This document shows, piece after piece, positions 1-8,601 of a stretch of 64,000 nt of DNA (position 1 is its first letter; the number at the start of each line of letters is the position of its first letter). The stretch covers positions 186,001 through 250,000 of the forward strand of contig NZ_SULI01000001.1 in assembly GCF_005518135.1 (NCBI RefSeq), written 5' to 3'. The translations under genes and the position numbers were made by a program. The DNA is from Shimia litoralis (GTDB lineage: Bacteria > Pseudomonadota > Alphaproteobacteria > Rhodobacterales > Rhodobacteraceae). The notes beneath the pieces are model-generated. The model was not told the origin of the DNA, made no database searches, and worked only from the letters and a program-made list of their open reading frames with translations.

Positions 1-375
1 GGCGTTCGGATTTCCAGCCATCTCATTTGGGAATGCACTCGGTTTTGCCTGTCGCGGGACACGGAACCACGCACGGCGGCGGCTCTGATGCTGGCAGGCG
101 GAGAAGTGATGTGCGGGTTTGGTGTTAAGCACTATGTTGGTGTGTTTGACGCGCGCATGGTGCGGATTTATCGCATGATCGGCTCCTCTCCCGAAGTTCT
201 GGGGTCCGAAGGCACCGGGCGTAACAAGATCAGCGTCGGCCTTTGGGAATTCACCCAAGAGGCACGCGCTGCGGTGGCAGAGCGTGCGGGGCTGCCATTG
301 GAGACATCACGCATGTGGTTCGAGCTGGCCTTTGGGCACAGTCCTCAAGATCTCGCTGCTCAAAAGATTGCGTGA
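1..375 (+). CDS. Acyl-homoserine-lactone synthase (LuxI type), 3' part only
   Basis: The reading frame is open from the first base, so this is the C-terminal ~124 residues of a gene whose start lies before the window. LuxI synthases join S-adenosylmethionine and an acyl carrier to make N-acyl-homoserine-lactone quorum signals. The fragment reads WECTRFCLS, then GVFDARMVRIYRMIGSSPEVLG, and then a GRNKISVGLWEF segment; these match the conserved C-terminal core of Roseobacter LuxI proteins. A partner luxR would be expected upstream but cannot be seen. The downstream helicase starts 53 bp later on the same strand. Family assignment is by motif resemblance; acyl specificity cannot be told. Confidence 0.82.
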   Translation, partial: GVRISSHLIWECTRFCLSRDTEPRTAAALMLAGGEVMCGFGVKHYVGVFDARMVRIYRMIGSSPEVLGSEGTGRNKISVGLWEFTQEARAAVAERAGLPLETSRMWFELAFGHSPQDLAAQKIA

Positions 376-428
376 CAAAATGCCAAGCATAACTGGCGCT
401 CGTCATGGGCCGACTGTAGGGTCGCCCC

Positions 429-1949
429 ATGACAGATACGCTGACTCTTTCGCATGATCAGGCCGAGGCCTTTGACAACATCTCGGACATCCTGCGGGAG
501 GCCGGTGTTGACTTAAACGACACGCTGTTGACGCCTCCGAAAGGAACCAAGTCAGCCGTCGGCGCAGTTCTTGGAAAAGCGGGTTCCGGCAAAACGCTGC
601 TGTTGGCTGAACTTGTCAAAGCACTGGAAGCGGCTGGGGTGGATGTGGTCTCGGGTGATTACGAGGGCAAGCCACGTAAAGACCGGCGAACCTTGGCAAT
701 TTTGGCGCCCACGAACAAAGCCGCGAGTGTTTTGCGCATGCGCGGGGTGCCTGCTACCACCATCCACCGGATTATCTATAGTCCGGTATATGACCCTGAG
801 TATGAGCGCATCGCCGAATGGCTGGCAGGTAACGGCGACAAACCCGAGATCGAAGGCCTGAGCGAAGAAGCCTTGAACAGGGCTTTGCAGTTTTATCAAC
901 TTCACAAGTCTATTCCTGGAGCATTGGCGGCAGCAGGTTTAAGGGGGTCGGACTTTATCACCGGCTGGAAGAGGCGGGACGAGCCGCTGGACATCGGGTT
1001 TGTGGATGAAGCATCCATGCTGGATGATCGTCAGTTTGATGATCTGAAAGAGATTTTCCCGACACTATTATTGTTCGGTGACCCCGCACAGTTGGCGCCC
1101 GTGAATCAATCCGGGGCGATGGTCTTTGAGAAACTTCCAGAATCGGCCATACATTCCCTGAGCCGTGTCCATAGGCAAAAGGCAGACAACCCGATTTTGG
1201 ACTTGGCGCACGCGTTGGCCGATCCACAGTTAGAGTTTCAAGATTTCGAACGGATGATCGAAGAAAAGTCCCGCATAGACGATCGCGTCGTTTTTGCGCA
1301 GCGCGTCGAAGTCGATTTTATGGCGCGGTCTCCGGTTTTGGTTTGGAGAAACGCAACCCGAATTCGGCTGATCAATGCGTTTCGCCGCGTCCATGATGCC
1401 CCTGCCGATATGTTGCTTGAGGGAGAGCCACTGATTTGTGATGGCATCGAACTTCCGTTAAAGCATCGCAAAAAGCGGCTGGACCTTGAGGCGCGGGGGC
1501 TGATCAAAGGCGCGCAAGTTGTCTATCTTGGGCCTGGTCGCAAACCGGGGTTTTCGCGTTTGCACGTGATGGGCGCAGAAGACCCGCAAGTGTCTGCGGC
1601 CTCGATTGTGAAAATCGAAATGCCGGATGAAGAAGAGCCCTTTATCCCATATGCGGCGCGCATGGGGGCGGCATTCCTGCATGGGGCGGCCGTCACCATT
1701 CACAAATCTCAGGGATCGCAGTGGGAGCAGGTACAGGTGTTTGCACCGGATTTGTTTGTGGCCGCGCGCATGGGGCGCGTCGAGGCAGGACAACCGCTGT
1801 GGAAACGTTTGGCATATGTCGCCATTACGCGTGCCCAAGAGCGGCTATATTGGGTGGTGCGCAATTCTCTGTCGCGGCCAAGCGGTCCTTTACGGGTTGA
1901 TGATCTCAAACCGGCACCTGCCACCCTCACTTTGGAGAGCCAAGAATGA
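429..1949 (+). CDS. RecD/UvrD-like superfamily 1 DNA helicase
   Basis: A 506-residue superfamily 1 helicase. Walker A is GKAGSGKT at residues 49-56, motif Ia is APTNKAA near residue 93, and the Walker B/DEAD-like motif is VDEASMLDD near residue 192. The C-terminal part carries TIHKSQGSQW and VAITRAQERLYW, the UvrD_C_2-type motifs V and VI. Size and motif order fit the compact RecD2/Dda-like helicases (5'-3' unwinding is known for the family; polarity here is inferred). An AGGG element lies 8 bases before the ATG. The stop overlaps the next start by ATGA, so it is translationally coupled to the dehydrogenase, with no obvious functional link. Confidence 0.85.
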   Translation: MTDTLTLSHDQAEAFDNISDILREAGVDLNDTLLTPPKGTKSAVGAVLGKAGSGKTLLLAELVKALEAAGVDVVSGDYEGKPRKDRRTLAILAPTNKAASVLRMRGVPATTIHRIIYSPVYDPEYERIAEWLAGNGDKPEIEGLSEEALNRALQFYQLHKSIPGALAAAGLRGSDFITGWKRRDEPLDIGFVDEASMLDDRQFDDLKEIFPTLLLFGDPAQLAPVNQSGAMVFEKLPESAIHSLSRVHRQKADNPILDLAHALADPQLEFQDFERMIEEKSRIDDRVVFAQRVEVDFMARSPVLVWRNATRIRLINAFRRVHDAPADMLLEGEPLICDGIELPLKHRKKRLDLEARGLIKGAQVVYLGPGRKPGFSRLHVMGAEDPQVSAASIVKIEMPDEEEPFIPYAARMGAAFLHGAAVTIHKSQGSQWEQVQVFAPDLFVAARMGRVEAGQPLWKRLAYVAITRAQERLYWVVRNSLSRPSGPLRVDDLKPAPATLTLESQE

Positions 1950-2680
1950 AAAGCATCATCATTACCGGGGCGAGCTCGGGAATTGGTCGGGCGACGGCCG
2001 AAGAGTTTCTAAATGCGGGATGGCGCGTTGGACTGATTGCACGCCGTCAGGATCGGCTGCAAGAAATTGCTCAAAACTGGCATAATGCGGTTCCCATGTC
2101 GGGGGATGTTACCGATGCCGTGGCAATGGAAACGGCATTTGCCGATTTTGTGGGGCAGGCGGGGCGCTTGGATGTGTTGTTCAACAATGCGGGTTTGTTT
2201 GGCGATGCAGGCCCCATCGACGAGATCGATCTTGAAGCGTTTGATCAGGTCATCAACGTCAATATTCGCGGTATGTTTATTTGCGCGCGCCTTGCGTTTG
2301 CGCATATGCGTCGCCAGTCTCCGCAGGGCGGTCGTATTATCAATAATGGATCGTTGTCGGCGCATAATCCACGCCCCGGATCCATTTGTTATACGACAAG
2401 CAAACACGCGATCACCGGAATGACGCGGTCGCTATCTTTGGATGGGCGCCCGTTTGATATTGCGTGTGGTCAGATCGATATCGGCAATGCCCAAACGGAA
2501 CTGGTCGACGAGCTGAATGCGCGTATCTTGGCCAAATCTCCGGATGCTGAATTGATGCCGATGATGGATGTCCAAGACGCAGCACGGTCGGTAAAGCATA
2601 TGGCGGATTTGCCCCCAGAGGCAAACGTGCAATTCATGACCGTAATGGCGACAAAGATGCCGTATATCGGGCGTGGTTAA
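1946..2680 (+). CDS. SDR family NAD(P)-dependent oxidoreductase
   Basis: A 244-residue classical short-chain dehydrogenase. The Rossmann glycine motif TGASSGIG is at residues 7-14, NNAG is near residue 86, and the catalytic Tyr-Lys pair sits in YTTSKH with an upstream Ser in NNGSLS. The substrate cannot be deduced. A basic ARRQDRL stretch follows the first fold, as in NADP-preferring members. It overlaps the helicase stop by four bases (ATGA) and ends 8 bp before the convergent gene at 2689. Confidence 0.88.
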   Translation: MKSIIITGASSGIGRATAEEFLNAGWRVGLIARRQDRLQEIAQNWHNAVPMSGDVTDAVAMETAFADFVGQAGRLDVLFNNAGLFGDAGPIDEIDLEAFDQVINVNIRGMFICARLAFAHMRRQSPQGGRIINNGSLSAHNPRPGSICYTTSKHAITGMTRSLSLDGRPFDIACGQIDIGNAQTELVDELNARILAKSPDAELMPMMDVQDAARSVKHMADLPPEANVQFMTVMATKMPYIGRG

Positions 2681-2688
2681 AGTGCGCG

Positions 2689-3453
2689 CTAGGTCTGACG
2701 GAACATCCGGAAGGCCGCCGAGGCCCCCCAACCAGCCGCAATTGCGATGGCCAAAGACAACAGACCATAGGCCAGCGGTTTTTGGCGTGACAGATTGAAC
2801 AACCAGCGTTCCAGACCGACCTTGCGGACGTCAATCGAAGTCGAAAAACTCGACACAACTTTGCCACCGCGCGTCAGAAAAATACGTGTTTCATAGTCGC
2901 CCTCGGTAAGGTTCGCGGGCATCGCAATCGAGGTCTGAAACAATGTTTGCTGATCGACGATGACGGTGTCCTCGAGCATCTGATACAGACCGCTTTTGCT
3001 CCGAATGCGAATAATGGCTTCGGAAAATGTCTGGGCATCTTCGACGTTCGTCGGGGCACCCACCGACCGAATGGCCATGGGCAGAGACACCTTGTGTCGC
3101 AAATCTTCCACGCTGCTCAGCACGTCGTGAAACGGGCCGCTGGTGGCGACGGCATAAAAACTGGGTGCTGCATCGACATCAACGCTGTCTACGTTGACCC
3201 AAATGCCAAGCTTCTTTTCTTTGCGCCGAACAGTGACGGGTTGGTCGGGGCCGGACACCGTAATGACCACCTCAAGAGGCGGCTCTTGCTGAATTTCGGT
3301 TTCGCGTTTGACTGCGCCAAAGATCAGGATTTTTGACCCGTCAAAATTTGCGGTGATCGCCACGCGGTTTTGGCTAAGGCCCAAGACCACTTCTTCGGCC
3401 AATATTTGGTTGGCGATCAAGGCGAGTAGGACTGAGAGGATCCGTATCATCAT
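2689..3453 (-). CDS. TIGR02186-like membrane-anchored protein
   Basis: A 254-residue protein with an N-terminal signal sequence (MMIRILSVLLALIANQILA then EE), a ~190-residue exported domain rich in beta-forming residues, and a C-terminal membrane helix (PLAYGLLSLAIAIAAGWGASAAF) with a short basic cytoplasmic end. It resembles the uncharacterised TIGR02186 family, commonly encoded beside TauE/SafE exporters. Here its start overlaps the exporter's stop by one base (TGATG), supporting a shared role. Mechanism unknown; a periplasmic accessory to sulfur-oxyanion export is an inference. Confidence 0.72.
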   Translation of the reverse strand: MMIRILSVLLALIANQILAEEVVLGLSQNRVAITANFDGSKILIFGAVKRETEIQQEPPLEVVITVSGPDQPVTVRRKEKKLGIWVNVDSVDVDAAPSFYAVATSGPFHDVLSSVEDLRHKVSLPMAIRSVGAPTNVEDAQTFSEAIIRIRSKSGLYQMLEDTVIVDQQTLFQTSIAMPANLTEGDYETRIFLTRGGKVVSSFSTSIDVRKVGLERWLFNLSRQKPLAYGLLSLAIAIAAGWGASAAFRMFRQT

Positions 3454-4370
3454 CAGTGCCCCCCACTTGCGCCAATAGAGTAGAGTTCGCTGGGTTGTAG
3501 CAACAGATCAAGCGCCAACTTTCCGCAGACCGCAAGCACCATAAGTGCCAGCAGGATACGAAGCTGTTCTGCCTTGAGCTTGGTGCCAATGCGTGTCCCG
3601 ATTTGCGCGCCGATCACGCCACCAACCAACAGCAAGACCGCAAGAGCCATATCCACGGTATAGTTCGTGGTGGCGTGCAAAAGCGTCGTAAAGGCGGTGA
3701 CAAAGATGATTTGAAACAGCGATGTTCCGATGACAACCTTGGTAGGCATCCCCAAGAGATAGATCATGGCAGGCACCATGATAAAGCCGCCACCAACCCC
3801 CATAATAGCGGCCAGAATACCAACGCACAGACCAACAATGAGCGGGGGGATGACCGAGATATACAATCCCGAGACCCGAAACCGCATTTTAAACGGCAGG
3901 CCGTGAATCCAGTTGTGGTTTTTGCGTTTGGTTGGGGCCGAGTTTTTGCGAGATTTTCGAATAGCATTCAAGCTTTCGAAAAACATGAGCCCACCGATGA
4001 TGCCCAGAAAGACGACATAACAAAGCTTGACCAGCAAATCGACCTGACCCTGAGCCTTGAGATAGTTAAACAGCACCACACCCAGACCAGCGCCGACCAA
4101 CCCGCCGATCAAAAGCACGGTGCCCATCTTGAGATCAACCGTGCGCCTCTTTAGGTGGGCCAAGACGCCGGAAAATGAGGACGCAACGATTTGATTGGCT
4201 TCGGTGGCCACAGCCACTGCGGGTGGAATACCAATAAAAAACAAAAGGGGCGTCATCAAGAAACCACCACCTACACCGAACATTCCGGATAACACGCCGA
4301 CTATTCCGCCCAATCCCAGCAAAAGGAACGCGTTCACAGAGACTTCGGCAATTGGTAGGTATATTTGCAT
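3453..4370 (-). CDS. TauE/SafE family sulfite/anion exporter
   Basis: A 305-residue polytopic membrane protein with two repeats of the family signature: an N-terminal GMFGVGGGFLMTPLL and a second GVGGGFIMVPAMIYLLG after a loop rich in Lys and Arg. About eight hydrophobic spans are visible. TauE/SafE proteins are linked to export of sulfite, sulfoacetate or related organosulfur anions in taurine and thiosulfate metabolism. It is coupled to the TIGR02186-like gene, and no sulfonate-degrading enzyme lies nearby, so the substrate is open. The ATG lies about 90 bp after the end of the nucleoside transporter operon. Confidence 0.85.
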   Translation of the reverse strand: MQIYLPIAEVSVNAFLLLGLGGIVGVLSGMFGVGGGFLMTPLLFFIGIPPAVAVATEANQIVASSFSGVLAHLKRRTVDLKMGTVLLIGGLVGAGLGVVLFNYLKAQGQVDLLVKLCYVVFLGIIGGLMFFESLNAIRKSRKNSAPTKRKNHNWIHGLPFKMRFRVSGLYISVIPPLIVGLCVGILAAIMGVGGGFIMVPAMIYLLGMPTKVVIGTSLFQIIFVTAFTTLLHATTNYTVDMALAVLLLVGGVIGAQIGTRIGTKLKAEQLRILLALMVLAVCGKLALDLLLQPSELYSIGASGGH

Positions 4371-4462
4371 GTAAACTTTTAACTTAATGACAATGTGGGT
4401 TACAACCTGCCGACCTTACAAAATGCTGACAGGATTGATGAAATACTGCAACTGGACTTATC

Positions 4463-5428
4463 CTAACGTTCTTTGACGTAAGGCTCGCCGCCCGCGCGCG
4501 GAGGGATGGCTTTGCCCACGAACCCGGCGAGGATTACCACAGTCAAGATGTATGGCAGGGCATCCATGAACTGGACCGGTATCACAAATCCGCCAAGTTC
4601 GATGCTTTGGTATCGCAGCGCGACAGCCTGAAGCAAACCAAAGAGCAAGGTTGCAGATAGCGCGTACCAAGGTCGCCACTTGGCAAAGATCAGGGCGGCC
4701 AGCGCGATAAAACCGCGACCAGCTGTCATATCTTTAACAAAACCGGCCTGAAGCGCTGTTGCCAGATAGGCCCCTGCGATCCCGCACAGGACACCACAGA
4801 TCATGACGGCCGCATACCTTAGGCCAACAACCGATACACCGGCCGTATCGACCGCTGCGGGGTTTTCGCCAACAGCGCGCAGCCGAAGCCCGAAGCGCGT
4901 ACGATACAAGACCCACCACGTGAGAGGTACCATGGCAAACGCGGCATAGACGAGGATGGAATGGCCAGAAATCAGTTCATAATAGAGCGGGCCAAAAATC
5001 GGCACTCCCTGCAGCGCGTCGGCGAAGGGGAGCTCGATAGAGTCAAAGCGCGCATTGCCTGAAAGCGACGGCGTACGTCCGCCCTGTTCGAACCAACTTT
5101 GGGCCACAAGAACGGTCATACCAGCGGCAAGGAAATTGATGGCAACACCCGAAATCAGTTGATTGCCGCGAAACGTGATCGACGCAAGCCCGTGCAGGCC
5201 CGACAAGATCAGCGAGGCCACGATTCCTGCCAACAAACCGATCCAGACGGACCCAGAGGTATAGGCAAACGCCGCCGAGAAAAATGCAGCTGCAAGCATT
5301 TTACCTTCGAGGCCGATATCGAAAATGCCGGCGCGTTCTGAATACAAACCGGCAAGGCACGCCAACAAAAGGGGCGTCGCAAGGCGCACGGTCGAGTCGA
5401 GCACCTGAAGAAAAGTCATATAGTCCAT
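4463..5428 (-). CDS. ABC transporter permease, BMP/Nup nucleoside-import type (second permease)
   Basis: A 321-residue inner-membrane permease of the BPD_transp_2 (branched-chain/ribose/nucleoside) class. Typical features are the SERAGIFDIGLEGKML motif near the N-terminus, repeated hydrophobic helices, and the GLRLRAVGENPAAVDTAG coupling segment that contacts the ATPase. It is the last gene of a five-gene operon, and its ATG overlaps the stop of the first permease (TAATG). It should form the heterodimeric channel with that protein for uptake of purine or other nucleosides. Confidence 0.87.
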   Translation of the reverse strand: MDYMTFLQVLDSTVRLATPLLLACLAGLYSERAGIFDIGLEGKMLAAAFFSAAFAYTSGSVWIGLLAGIVASLILSGLHGLASITFRGNQLISGVAINFLAAGMTVLVAQSWFEQGGRTPSLSGNARFDSIELPFADALQGVPIFGPLYYELISGHSILVYAAFAMVPLTWWVLYRTRFGLRLRAVGENPAAVDTAGVSVVGLRYAAVMICGVLCGIAGAYLATALQAGFVKDMTAGRGFIALAALIFAKWRPWYALSATLLFGLLQAVALRYQSIELGGFVIPVQFMDALPYILTVVILAGFVGKAIPPRAGGEPYVKER

Positions 5429-6522
5429 TATGCTTTCCTCTTACGCAGGGATAGGAACAGCTTTTCAAGTGGCATGCGTACCATATTGTCCAATGCGCCT
5501 GTAAACAGAATGACCAAGGCTTGAATAACCACAATCAATTCACGGGGAATGTTCGTCCATAGCGCCAGCTCTGCGCCGCCTTGATACAAAAAACCAAACA
5601 GGATTGCGGCCAGAAAGACCCCAAACGGATGGCTGCGCCCCATCAGAGCAACGGCGATGCCGATAAATCCGGCACCTTCGGTCGAATTGAGGATCAAACG
5701 CTCGCTTTCACCAAGGGTGGTGTTGACCGACATCATTCCGGCAAGTGCCCCAGAAATCAGCATTGCGATCACTGTGATTTTGACGGGCGATATCCCAGCA
5801 TACTTGGCACCAGATTCTGAGTGCCCGAGTGCGCGAATTTCATACCCCAACCGTGTGCGCCAAATCAGGACCCAAACCGCAAGACAGGCGGCAACAGCAA
5901 GGAAGAACGTGACGTTCGCAGGTGCGCCGCGGAACAGGATATTATCAGCCGTCGAGAACATATCGCGAAACGTTGGCAGGTGGGTCGAAACCGGAAATTT
6001 TGCGGATGCCGGATCCATCGCGCCGACGGGTCGCAACATATTCACCAAGACATAGTTCAGAACCGCAGCGGCGATAAAGTTGAACATGATGGTGGTGATC
6101 ACGATGTGACTGCCGCGTTTGGCCTGAAGATATGCGGGGATCAATGCCCACAGTGCCCCGAACACAGCCGCTCCCACACTTGCCCCGATCAGGGCCAGAG
6201 ACCAATGTGGCCAAGGGATATACAAACACGCAATCGCCACCCCAAGTCCGCCAAGCATGGCCTGACCTTCGCCACCGATGTTGAACAGCCTTGCATGAAA
6301 GGCAACAGCGACAGCGAGGCCCGTAAACATAAAGTTGGTCGCATAGTACAGCGTATACCCCCAACCTGCAGATCGCATCAGCGCGCCTTGCACCATCAGC
6401 GTAAAGGCATCAATCGGGCTTTCGCCGATGGCAAGGATCACCAGTGCGGACAACCCCGCAGCCAGCAGCAACGAGATCAGCGGGATCAAGACAATATCGG
6501 CCCACTTTGGCATCTTATCCAT
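5428..6522 (-). CDS. ABC transporter permease, BMP/Nup nucleoside-import type (first permease)
   Basis: A 364-residue permease. The chosen ATG (MDKMPKW) has AAGGA about seven bases upstream, whereas an upstream in-frame start at 6609 would add 29 hydrophilic residues unlike the family. It carries the FNIGGEGQAMLGG motif, about nine membrane helices and the EIRALGHSESGAKYAG coupling loop. The GEG motif is typical of the BmpA-associated (YufP/NupP-like) permeases. A 99-bp gap separates it from the ATPase gene upstream, but the strand and gene order are those of one operon. Confidence 0.87.
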   Translation of the reverse strand: MDKMPKWADIVLIPLISLLLAAGLSALVILAIGESPIDAFTLMVQGALMRSAGWGYTLYYATNFMFTGLAVAVAFHARLFNIGGEGQAMLGGLGVAIACLYIPWPHWSLALIGASVGAAVFGALWALIPAYLQAKRGSHIVITTIMFNFIAAAVLNYVLVNMLRPVGAMDPASAKFPVSTHLPTFRDMFSTADNILFRGAPANVTFFLAVAACLAVWVLIWRTRLGYEIRALGHSESGAKYAGISPVKITVIAMLISGALAGMMSVNTTLGESERLILNSTEGAGFIGIAVALMGRSHPFGVFLAAILFGFLYQGGAELALWTNIPRELIVVIQALVILFTGALDNMVRMPLEKLFLSLRKRKA

Positions 6523-6621
6523 TGTGCTGTCCTTGCAGTGTGAGATGGTTAAGGCCAATGACCGTGGGTTGGAACGCCATGCACCGCTCTGCGCGCGATA
6601 CCATGTCACAAGTCAGACGTC

Positions 6622-8151
6622 TCATGCGGCTTCTCCATCAATGCCCGCCATCAATAGGCCGAGTTCTTTTTCGTCTGTCTGTGCAGGGTCACGTTCGCCC
6701 ATGACTGTGCCGTCGAACATCACCGCAATTCTATCAGACAACGACATGATTTCATCAAGTTCGACACTGACCAGCAAAATGGCTTTGCCTTGGTCACGCA
6801 AGGCCACGATCTGCTGGTGAATGAATTCGATCGCGCCGATATCGACGCCGCGTGTGGGCTGCCCAATCAGCAATAGGTCAGGGTTCCGTTCAATTTCACG
6901 CGCCAAAACGATTTTCTGCTGGTTGCCGCCGGAAAAGTTCTTGGCGGCCAGCTTGGGGTCAGGTGGACGCACGTCAAAACGATCCATTTTGTCTTGGGCT
7001 TCCTTCTGGATACCGGCGTTATCCATCATCAGGCCCGATTGATAGGCCGGATCATGATGATACCCAAACACCGTGTTTTCCCAAGCAGAGTAATCCATAA
7101 TCAGACCCTCGCGCTGTCGGTCTTCGGGGACATGGCCAATCCCGACGGCGCGGCGTTCTTGTCCGAGCGTGCCCGCGCTCGAGAGCGCAAGGTCTTGGCC
7201 GTTGATGCGGATGGTCCCTGATCCATTGGCGTATCCACCCAACACCTCTAGCAGTTCGGATTGACCGTTTCCGGCCACCCCTGCGATGCCAAGAATTTCT
7301 CCTGCACGCACCGTCAAATCAATACCTTTGACACGTGCAACACCTTTGTCGTCAGTGACTTGCAGGTTGTTTACTTCAAGCACGACGTCGCCGGGTGTCG
7401 ATGGTTTCTTCTCGACGCGCAACAATACCTTACGCCCAACCATCAGTTCTGCCAGATGTTCGGGGCTGGTTTCTGACGTTTTGACCGTGGCCGTCATTTG
7501 GCCGCGACGCATCACGCTGACGGTGTCAGTGATATCCATAATCTCGCGCAGCTTGTGCGTGATTAGGATAATGGTTTTACCTTCGGCGCGCAGGCGATCC
7601 AAAATTCGGAACAACTGATCGGCCTCGGAGGGCGTCAAAACGCCAGTGGGTTCATCAAGGATCAAAATGTCGGCTTGGCGATACAGCGCTTTGAGAATCT
7701 CGACCCGCTGCTGATGTCCGACACTCAGGTTCTCGATCAACGCGTCCGGATCAATATTCAGTTCGTATTCTTGCGCAAGATGCGCCAAAGATTTGCGGGC
7801 TTTGGACAGGGAAGGGCGCAAAAGGCGACCATCTTCGGCACCAAGAATGATGTTCTCTAAGACCGAGAAATTTTCGACCAGTTTAAAGTGTTGAAACACC
7901 ATGCCAATGCCCGCGGCAATTGCGGCTTGGCTGTCCGGGATTTGGGTTTTTGTGCCCTTAATGAAAATCTCGCCTTTGTCGGCTTTGTAAAATCCATACA
8001 AAATGGACATCAATGTCGATTTTCCGGCACCGTTCTCGCCGATGATGCCGTGGATGGTTCCCGGCTGAACGGAAATAGAGATATCTTTGTTGGCTTGGAC
8101 GGGACCAAAGGATTTTGAAATCCCCCGAAGCTCAATTGCTGGCGCGGTCAT
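6622..8151 (-). CDS. ABC transporter ATP-binding protein, two NBDs (nucleoside import)
   Basis: A 509-residue tandem ATPase like YufO/NupO or sugar-type MglA proteins. The first domain has Walker A GENGAGKST, signature LSVGHQQRVEI and Walker B ILILDEPTGVL. The second has a degenerate Walker A (GIAGVAGNGQSE), signature FSGGNQQKIVLAREI and LLIGQPTRGVD. A degenerate second site is normal for this class. The start was placed at the ATG of MTAPAIEL, which has GGGAG five bases upstream and overlaps the NTF2-like gene's stop by ATGA; a start at 8190 lacks support. Confidence 0.9.
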   Translation of the reverse strand: MTAPAIELRGISKSFGPVQANKDISISVQPGTIHGIIGENGAGKSTLMSILYGFYKADKGEIFIKGTKTQIPDSQAAIAAGIGMVFQHFKLVENFSVLENIILGAEDGRLLRPSLSKARKSLAHLAQEYELNIDPDALIENLSVGHQQRVEILKALYRQADILILDEPTGVLTPSEADQLFRILDRLRAEGKTIILITHKLREIMDITDTVSVMRRGQMTATVKTSETSPEHLAELMVGRKVLLRVEKKPSTPGDVVLEVNNLQVTDDKGVARVKGIDLTVRAGEILGIAGVAGNGQSELLEVLGGYANGSGTIRINGQDLALSSAGTLGQERRAVGIGHVPEDRQREGLIMDYSAWENTVFGYHHDPAYQSGLMMDNAGIQKEAQDKMDRFDVRPPDPKLAAKNFSGGNQQKIVLAREIERNPDLLLIGQPTRGVDIGAIEFIHQQIVALRDQGKAILLVSVELDEIMSLSDRIAVMFDGTVMGERDPAQTDEKELGLLMAGIDGEAA

Positions 8152-8504
8152 GCGGGCTCTCCCAATCCGACAAAGCCCACCATGTTGCACAGGCGGCCAT
8201 CGGAATCACAGTCTATGAAATATTGGCCAAGTTGTGTTTTACCGTCGGGCATTCCAAATTCAACGGTGGCACGCACGTGGGATTTGGTGGTGGATTGGGC
8301 CACGACTGTTGCCGTCGCGCCGGGCGCATATTGTGTGTACATCGCGACATAGCTCACCAAAGCAGGCAGATCTGAAATGGGTGTGTCTGTGCGCGGATCA
8401 ACGTAGTAGAATTTTGTTGGGACACAGTCTTGGATGACGTTGGCACGTGCGCCGTCGTCGGTCATTCCCCATGCGGCGAAAAAATTTTCAATCGCGCTTG
8501 GCAT
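8148..8504 (-). CDS. NTF2/SnoaL-like small protein in the nucleoside transporter operon
   Basis: A 118-residue protein starting MPSAIENFFAAWG, with AAAGGA about six bases upstream. It begins with the helix typical of SnoaL/NTF2-like folds, followed by an alternating beta-rich part (TKFYYVDPRTDTPI, ATVEFGMPDGKTQLGQYFIDCD). It has no signal peptide, so it should be cytoplasmic. It sits between the substrate-binding protein and the ATPase and overlaps the ATPase start by ATGA. A role as a ligand-processing enzyme or regulator of the importer is possible but unproven. Confidence 0.7.
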   Translation of the reverse strand: MPSAIENFFAAWGMTDDGARANVIQDCVPTKFYYVDPRTDTPISDLPALVSYVAMYTQYAPGATATVVAQSTTKSHVRATVEFGMPDGKTQLGQYFIDCDSDGRLCNMVGFVGLGEPA

Positions 8505-8601
8505 CCTGTTCCTTTCGTCATCAAGGCAAACTTGGCGCAAGCCTTGGGTCGCAAGGCGGCCACGATAGCCGCCCTGACGTGTTCATACACCTACAGACAG
8601 A

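Noticed and set aside
5821-6543. 240-residue open frame opposite the first permease
   Set aside because: Antisense to membrane helices; Gln/Arg/His-rich composition is typical of a shadow.
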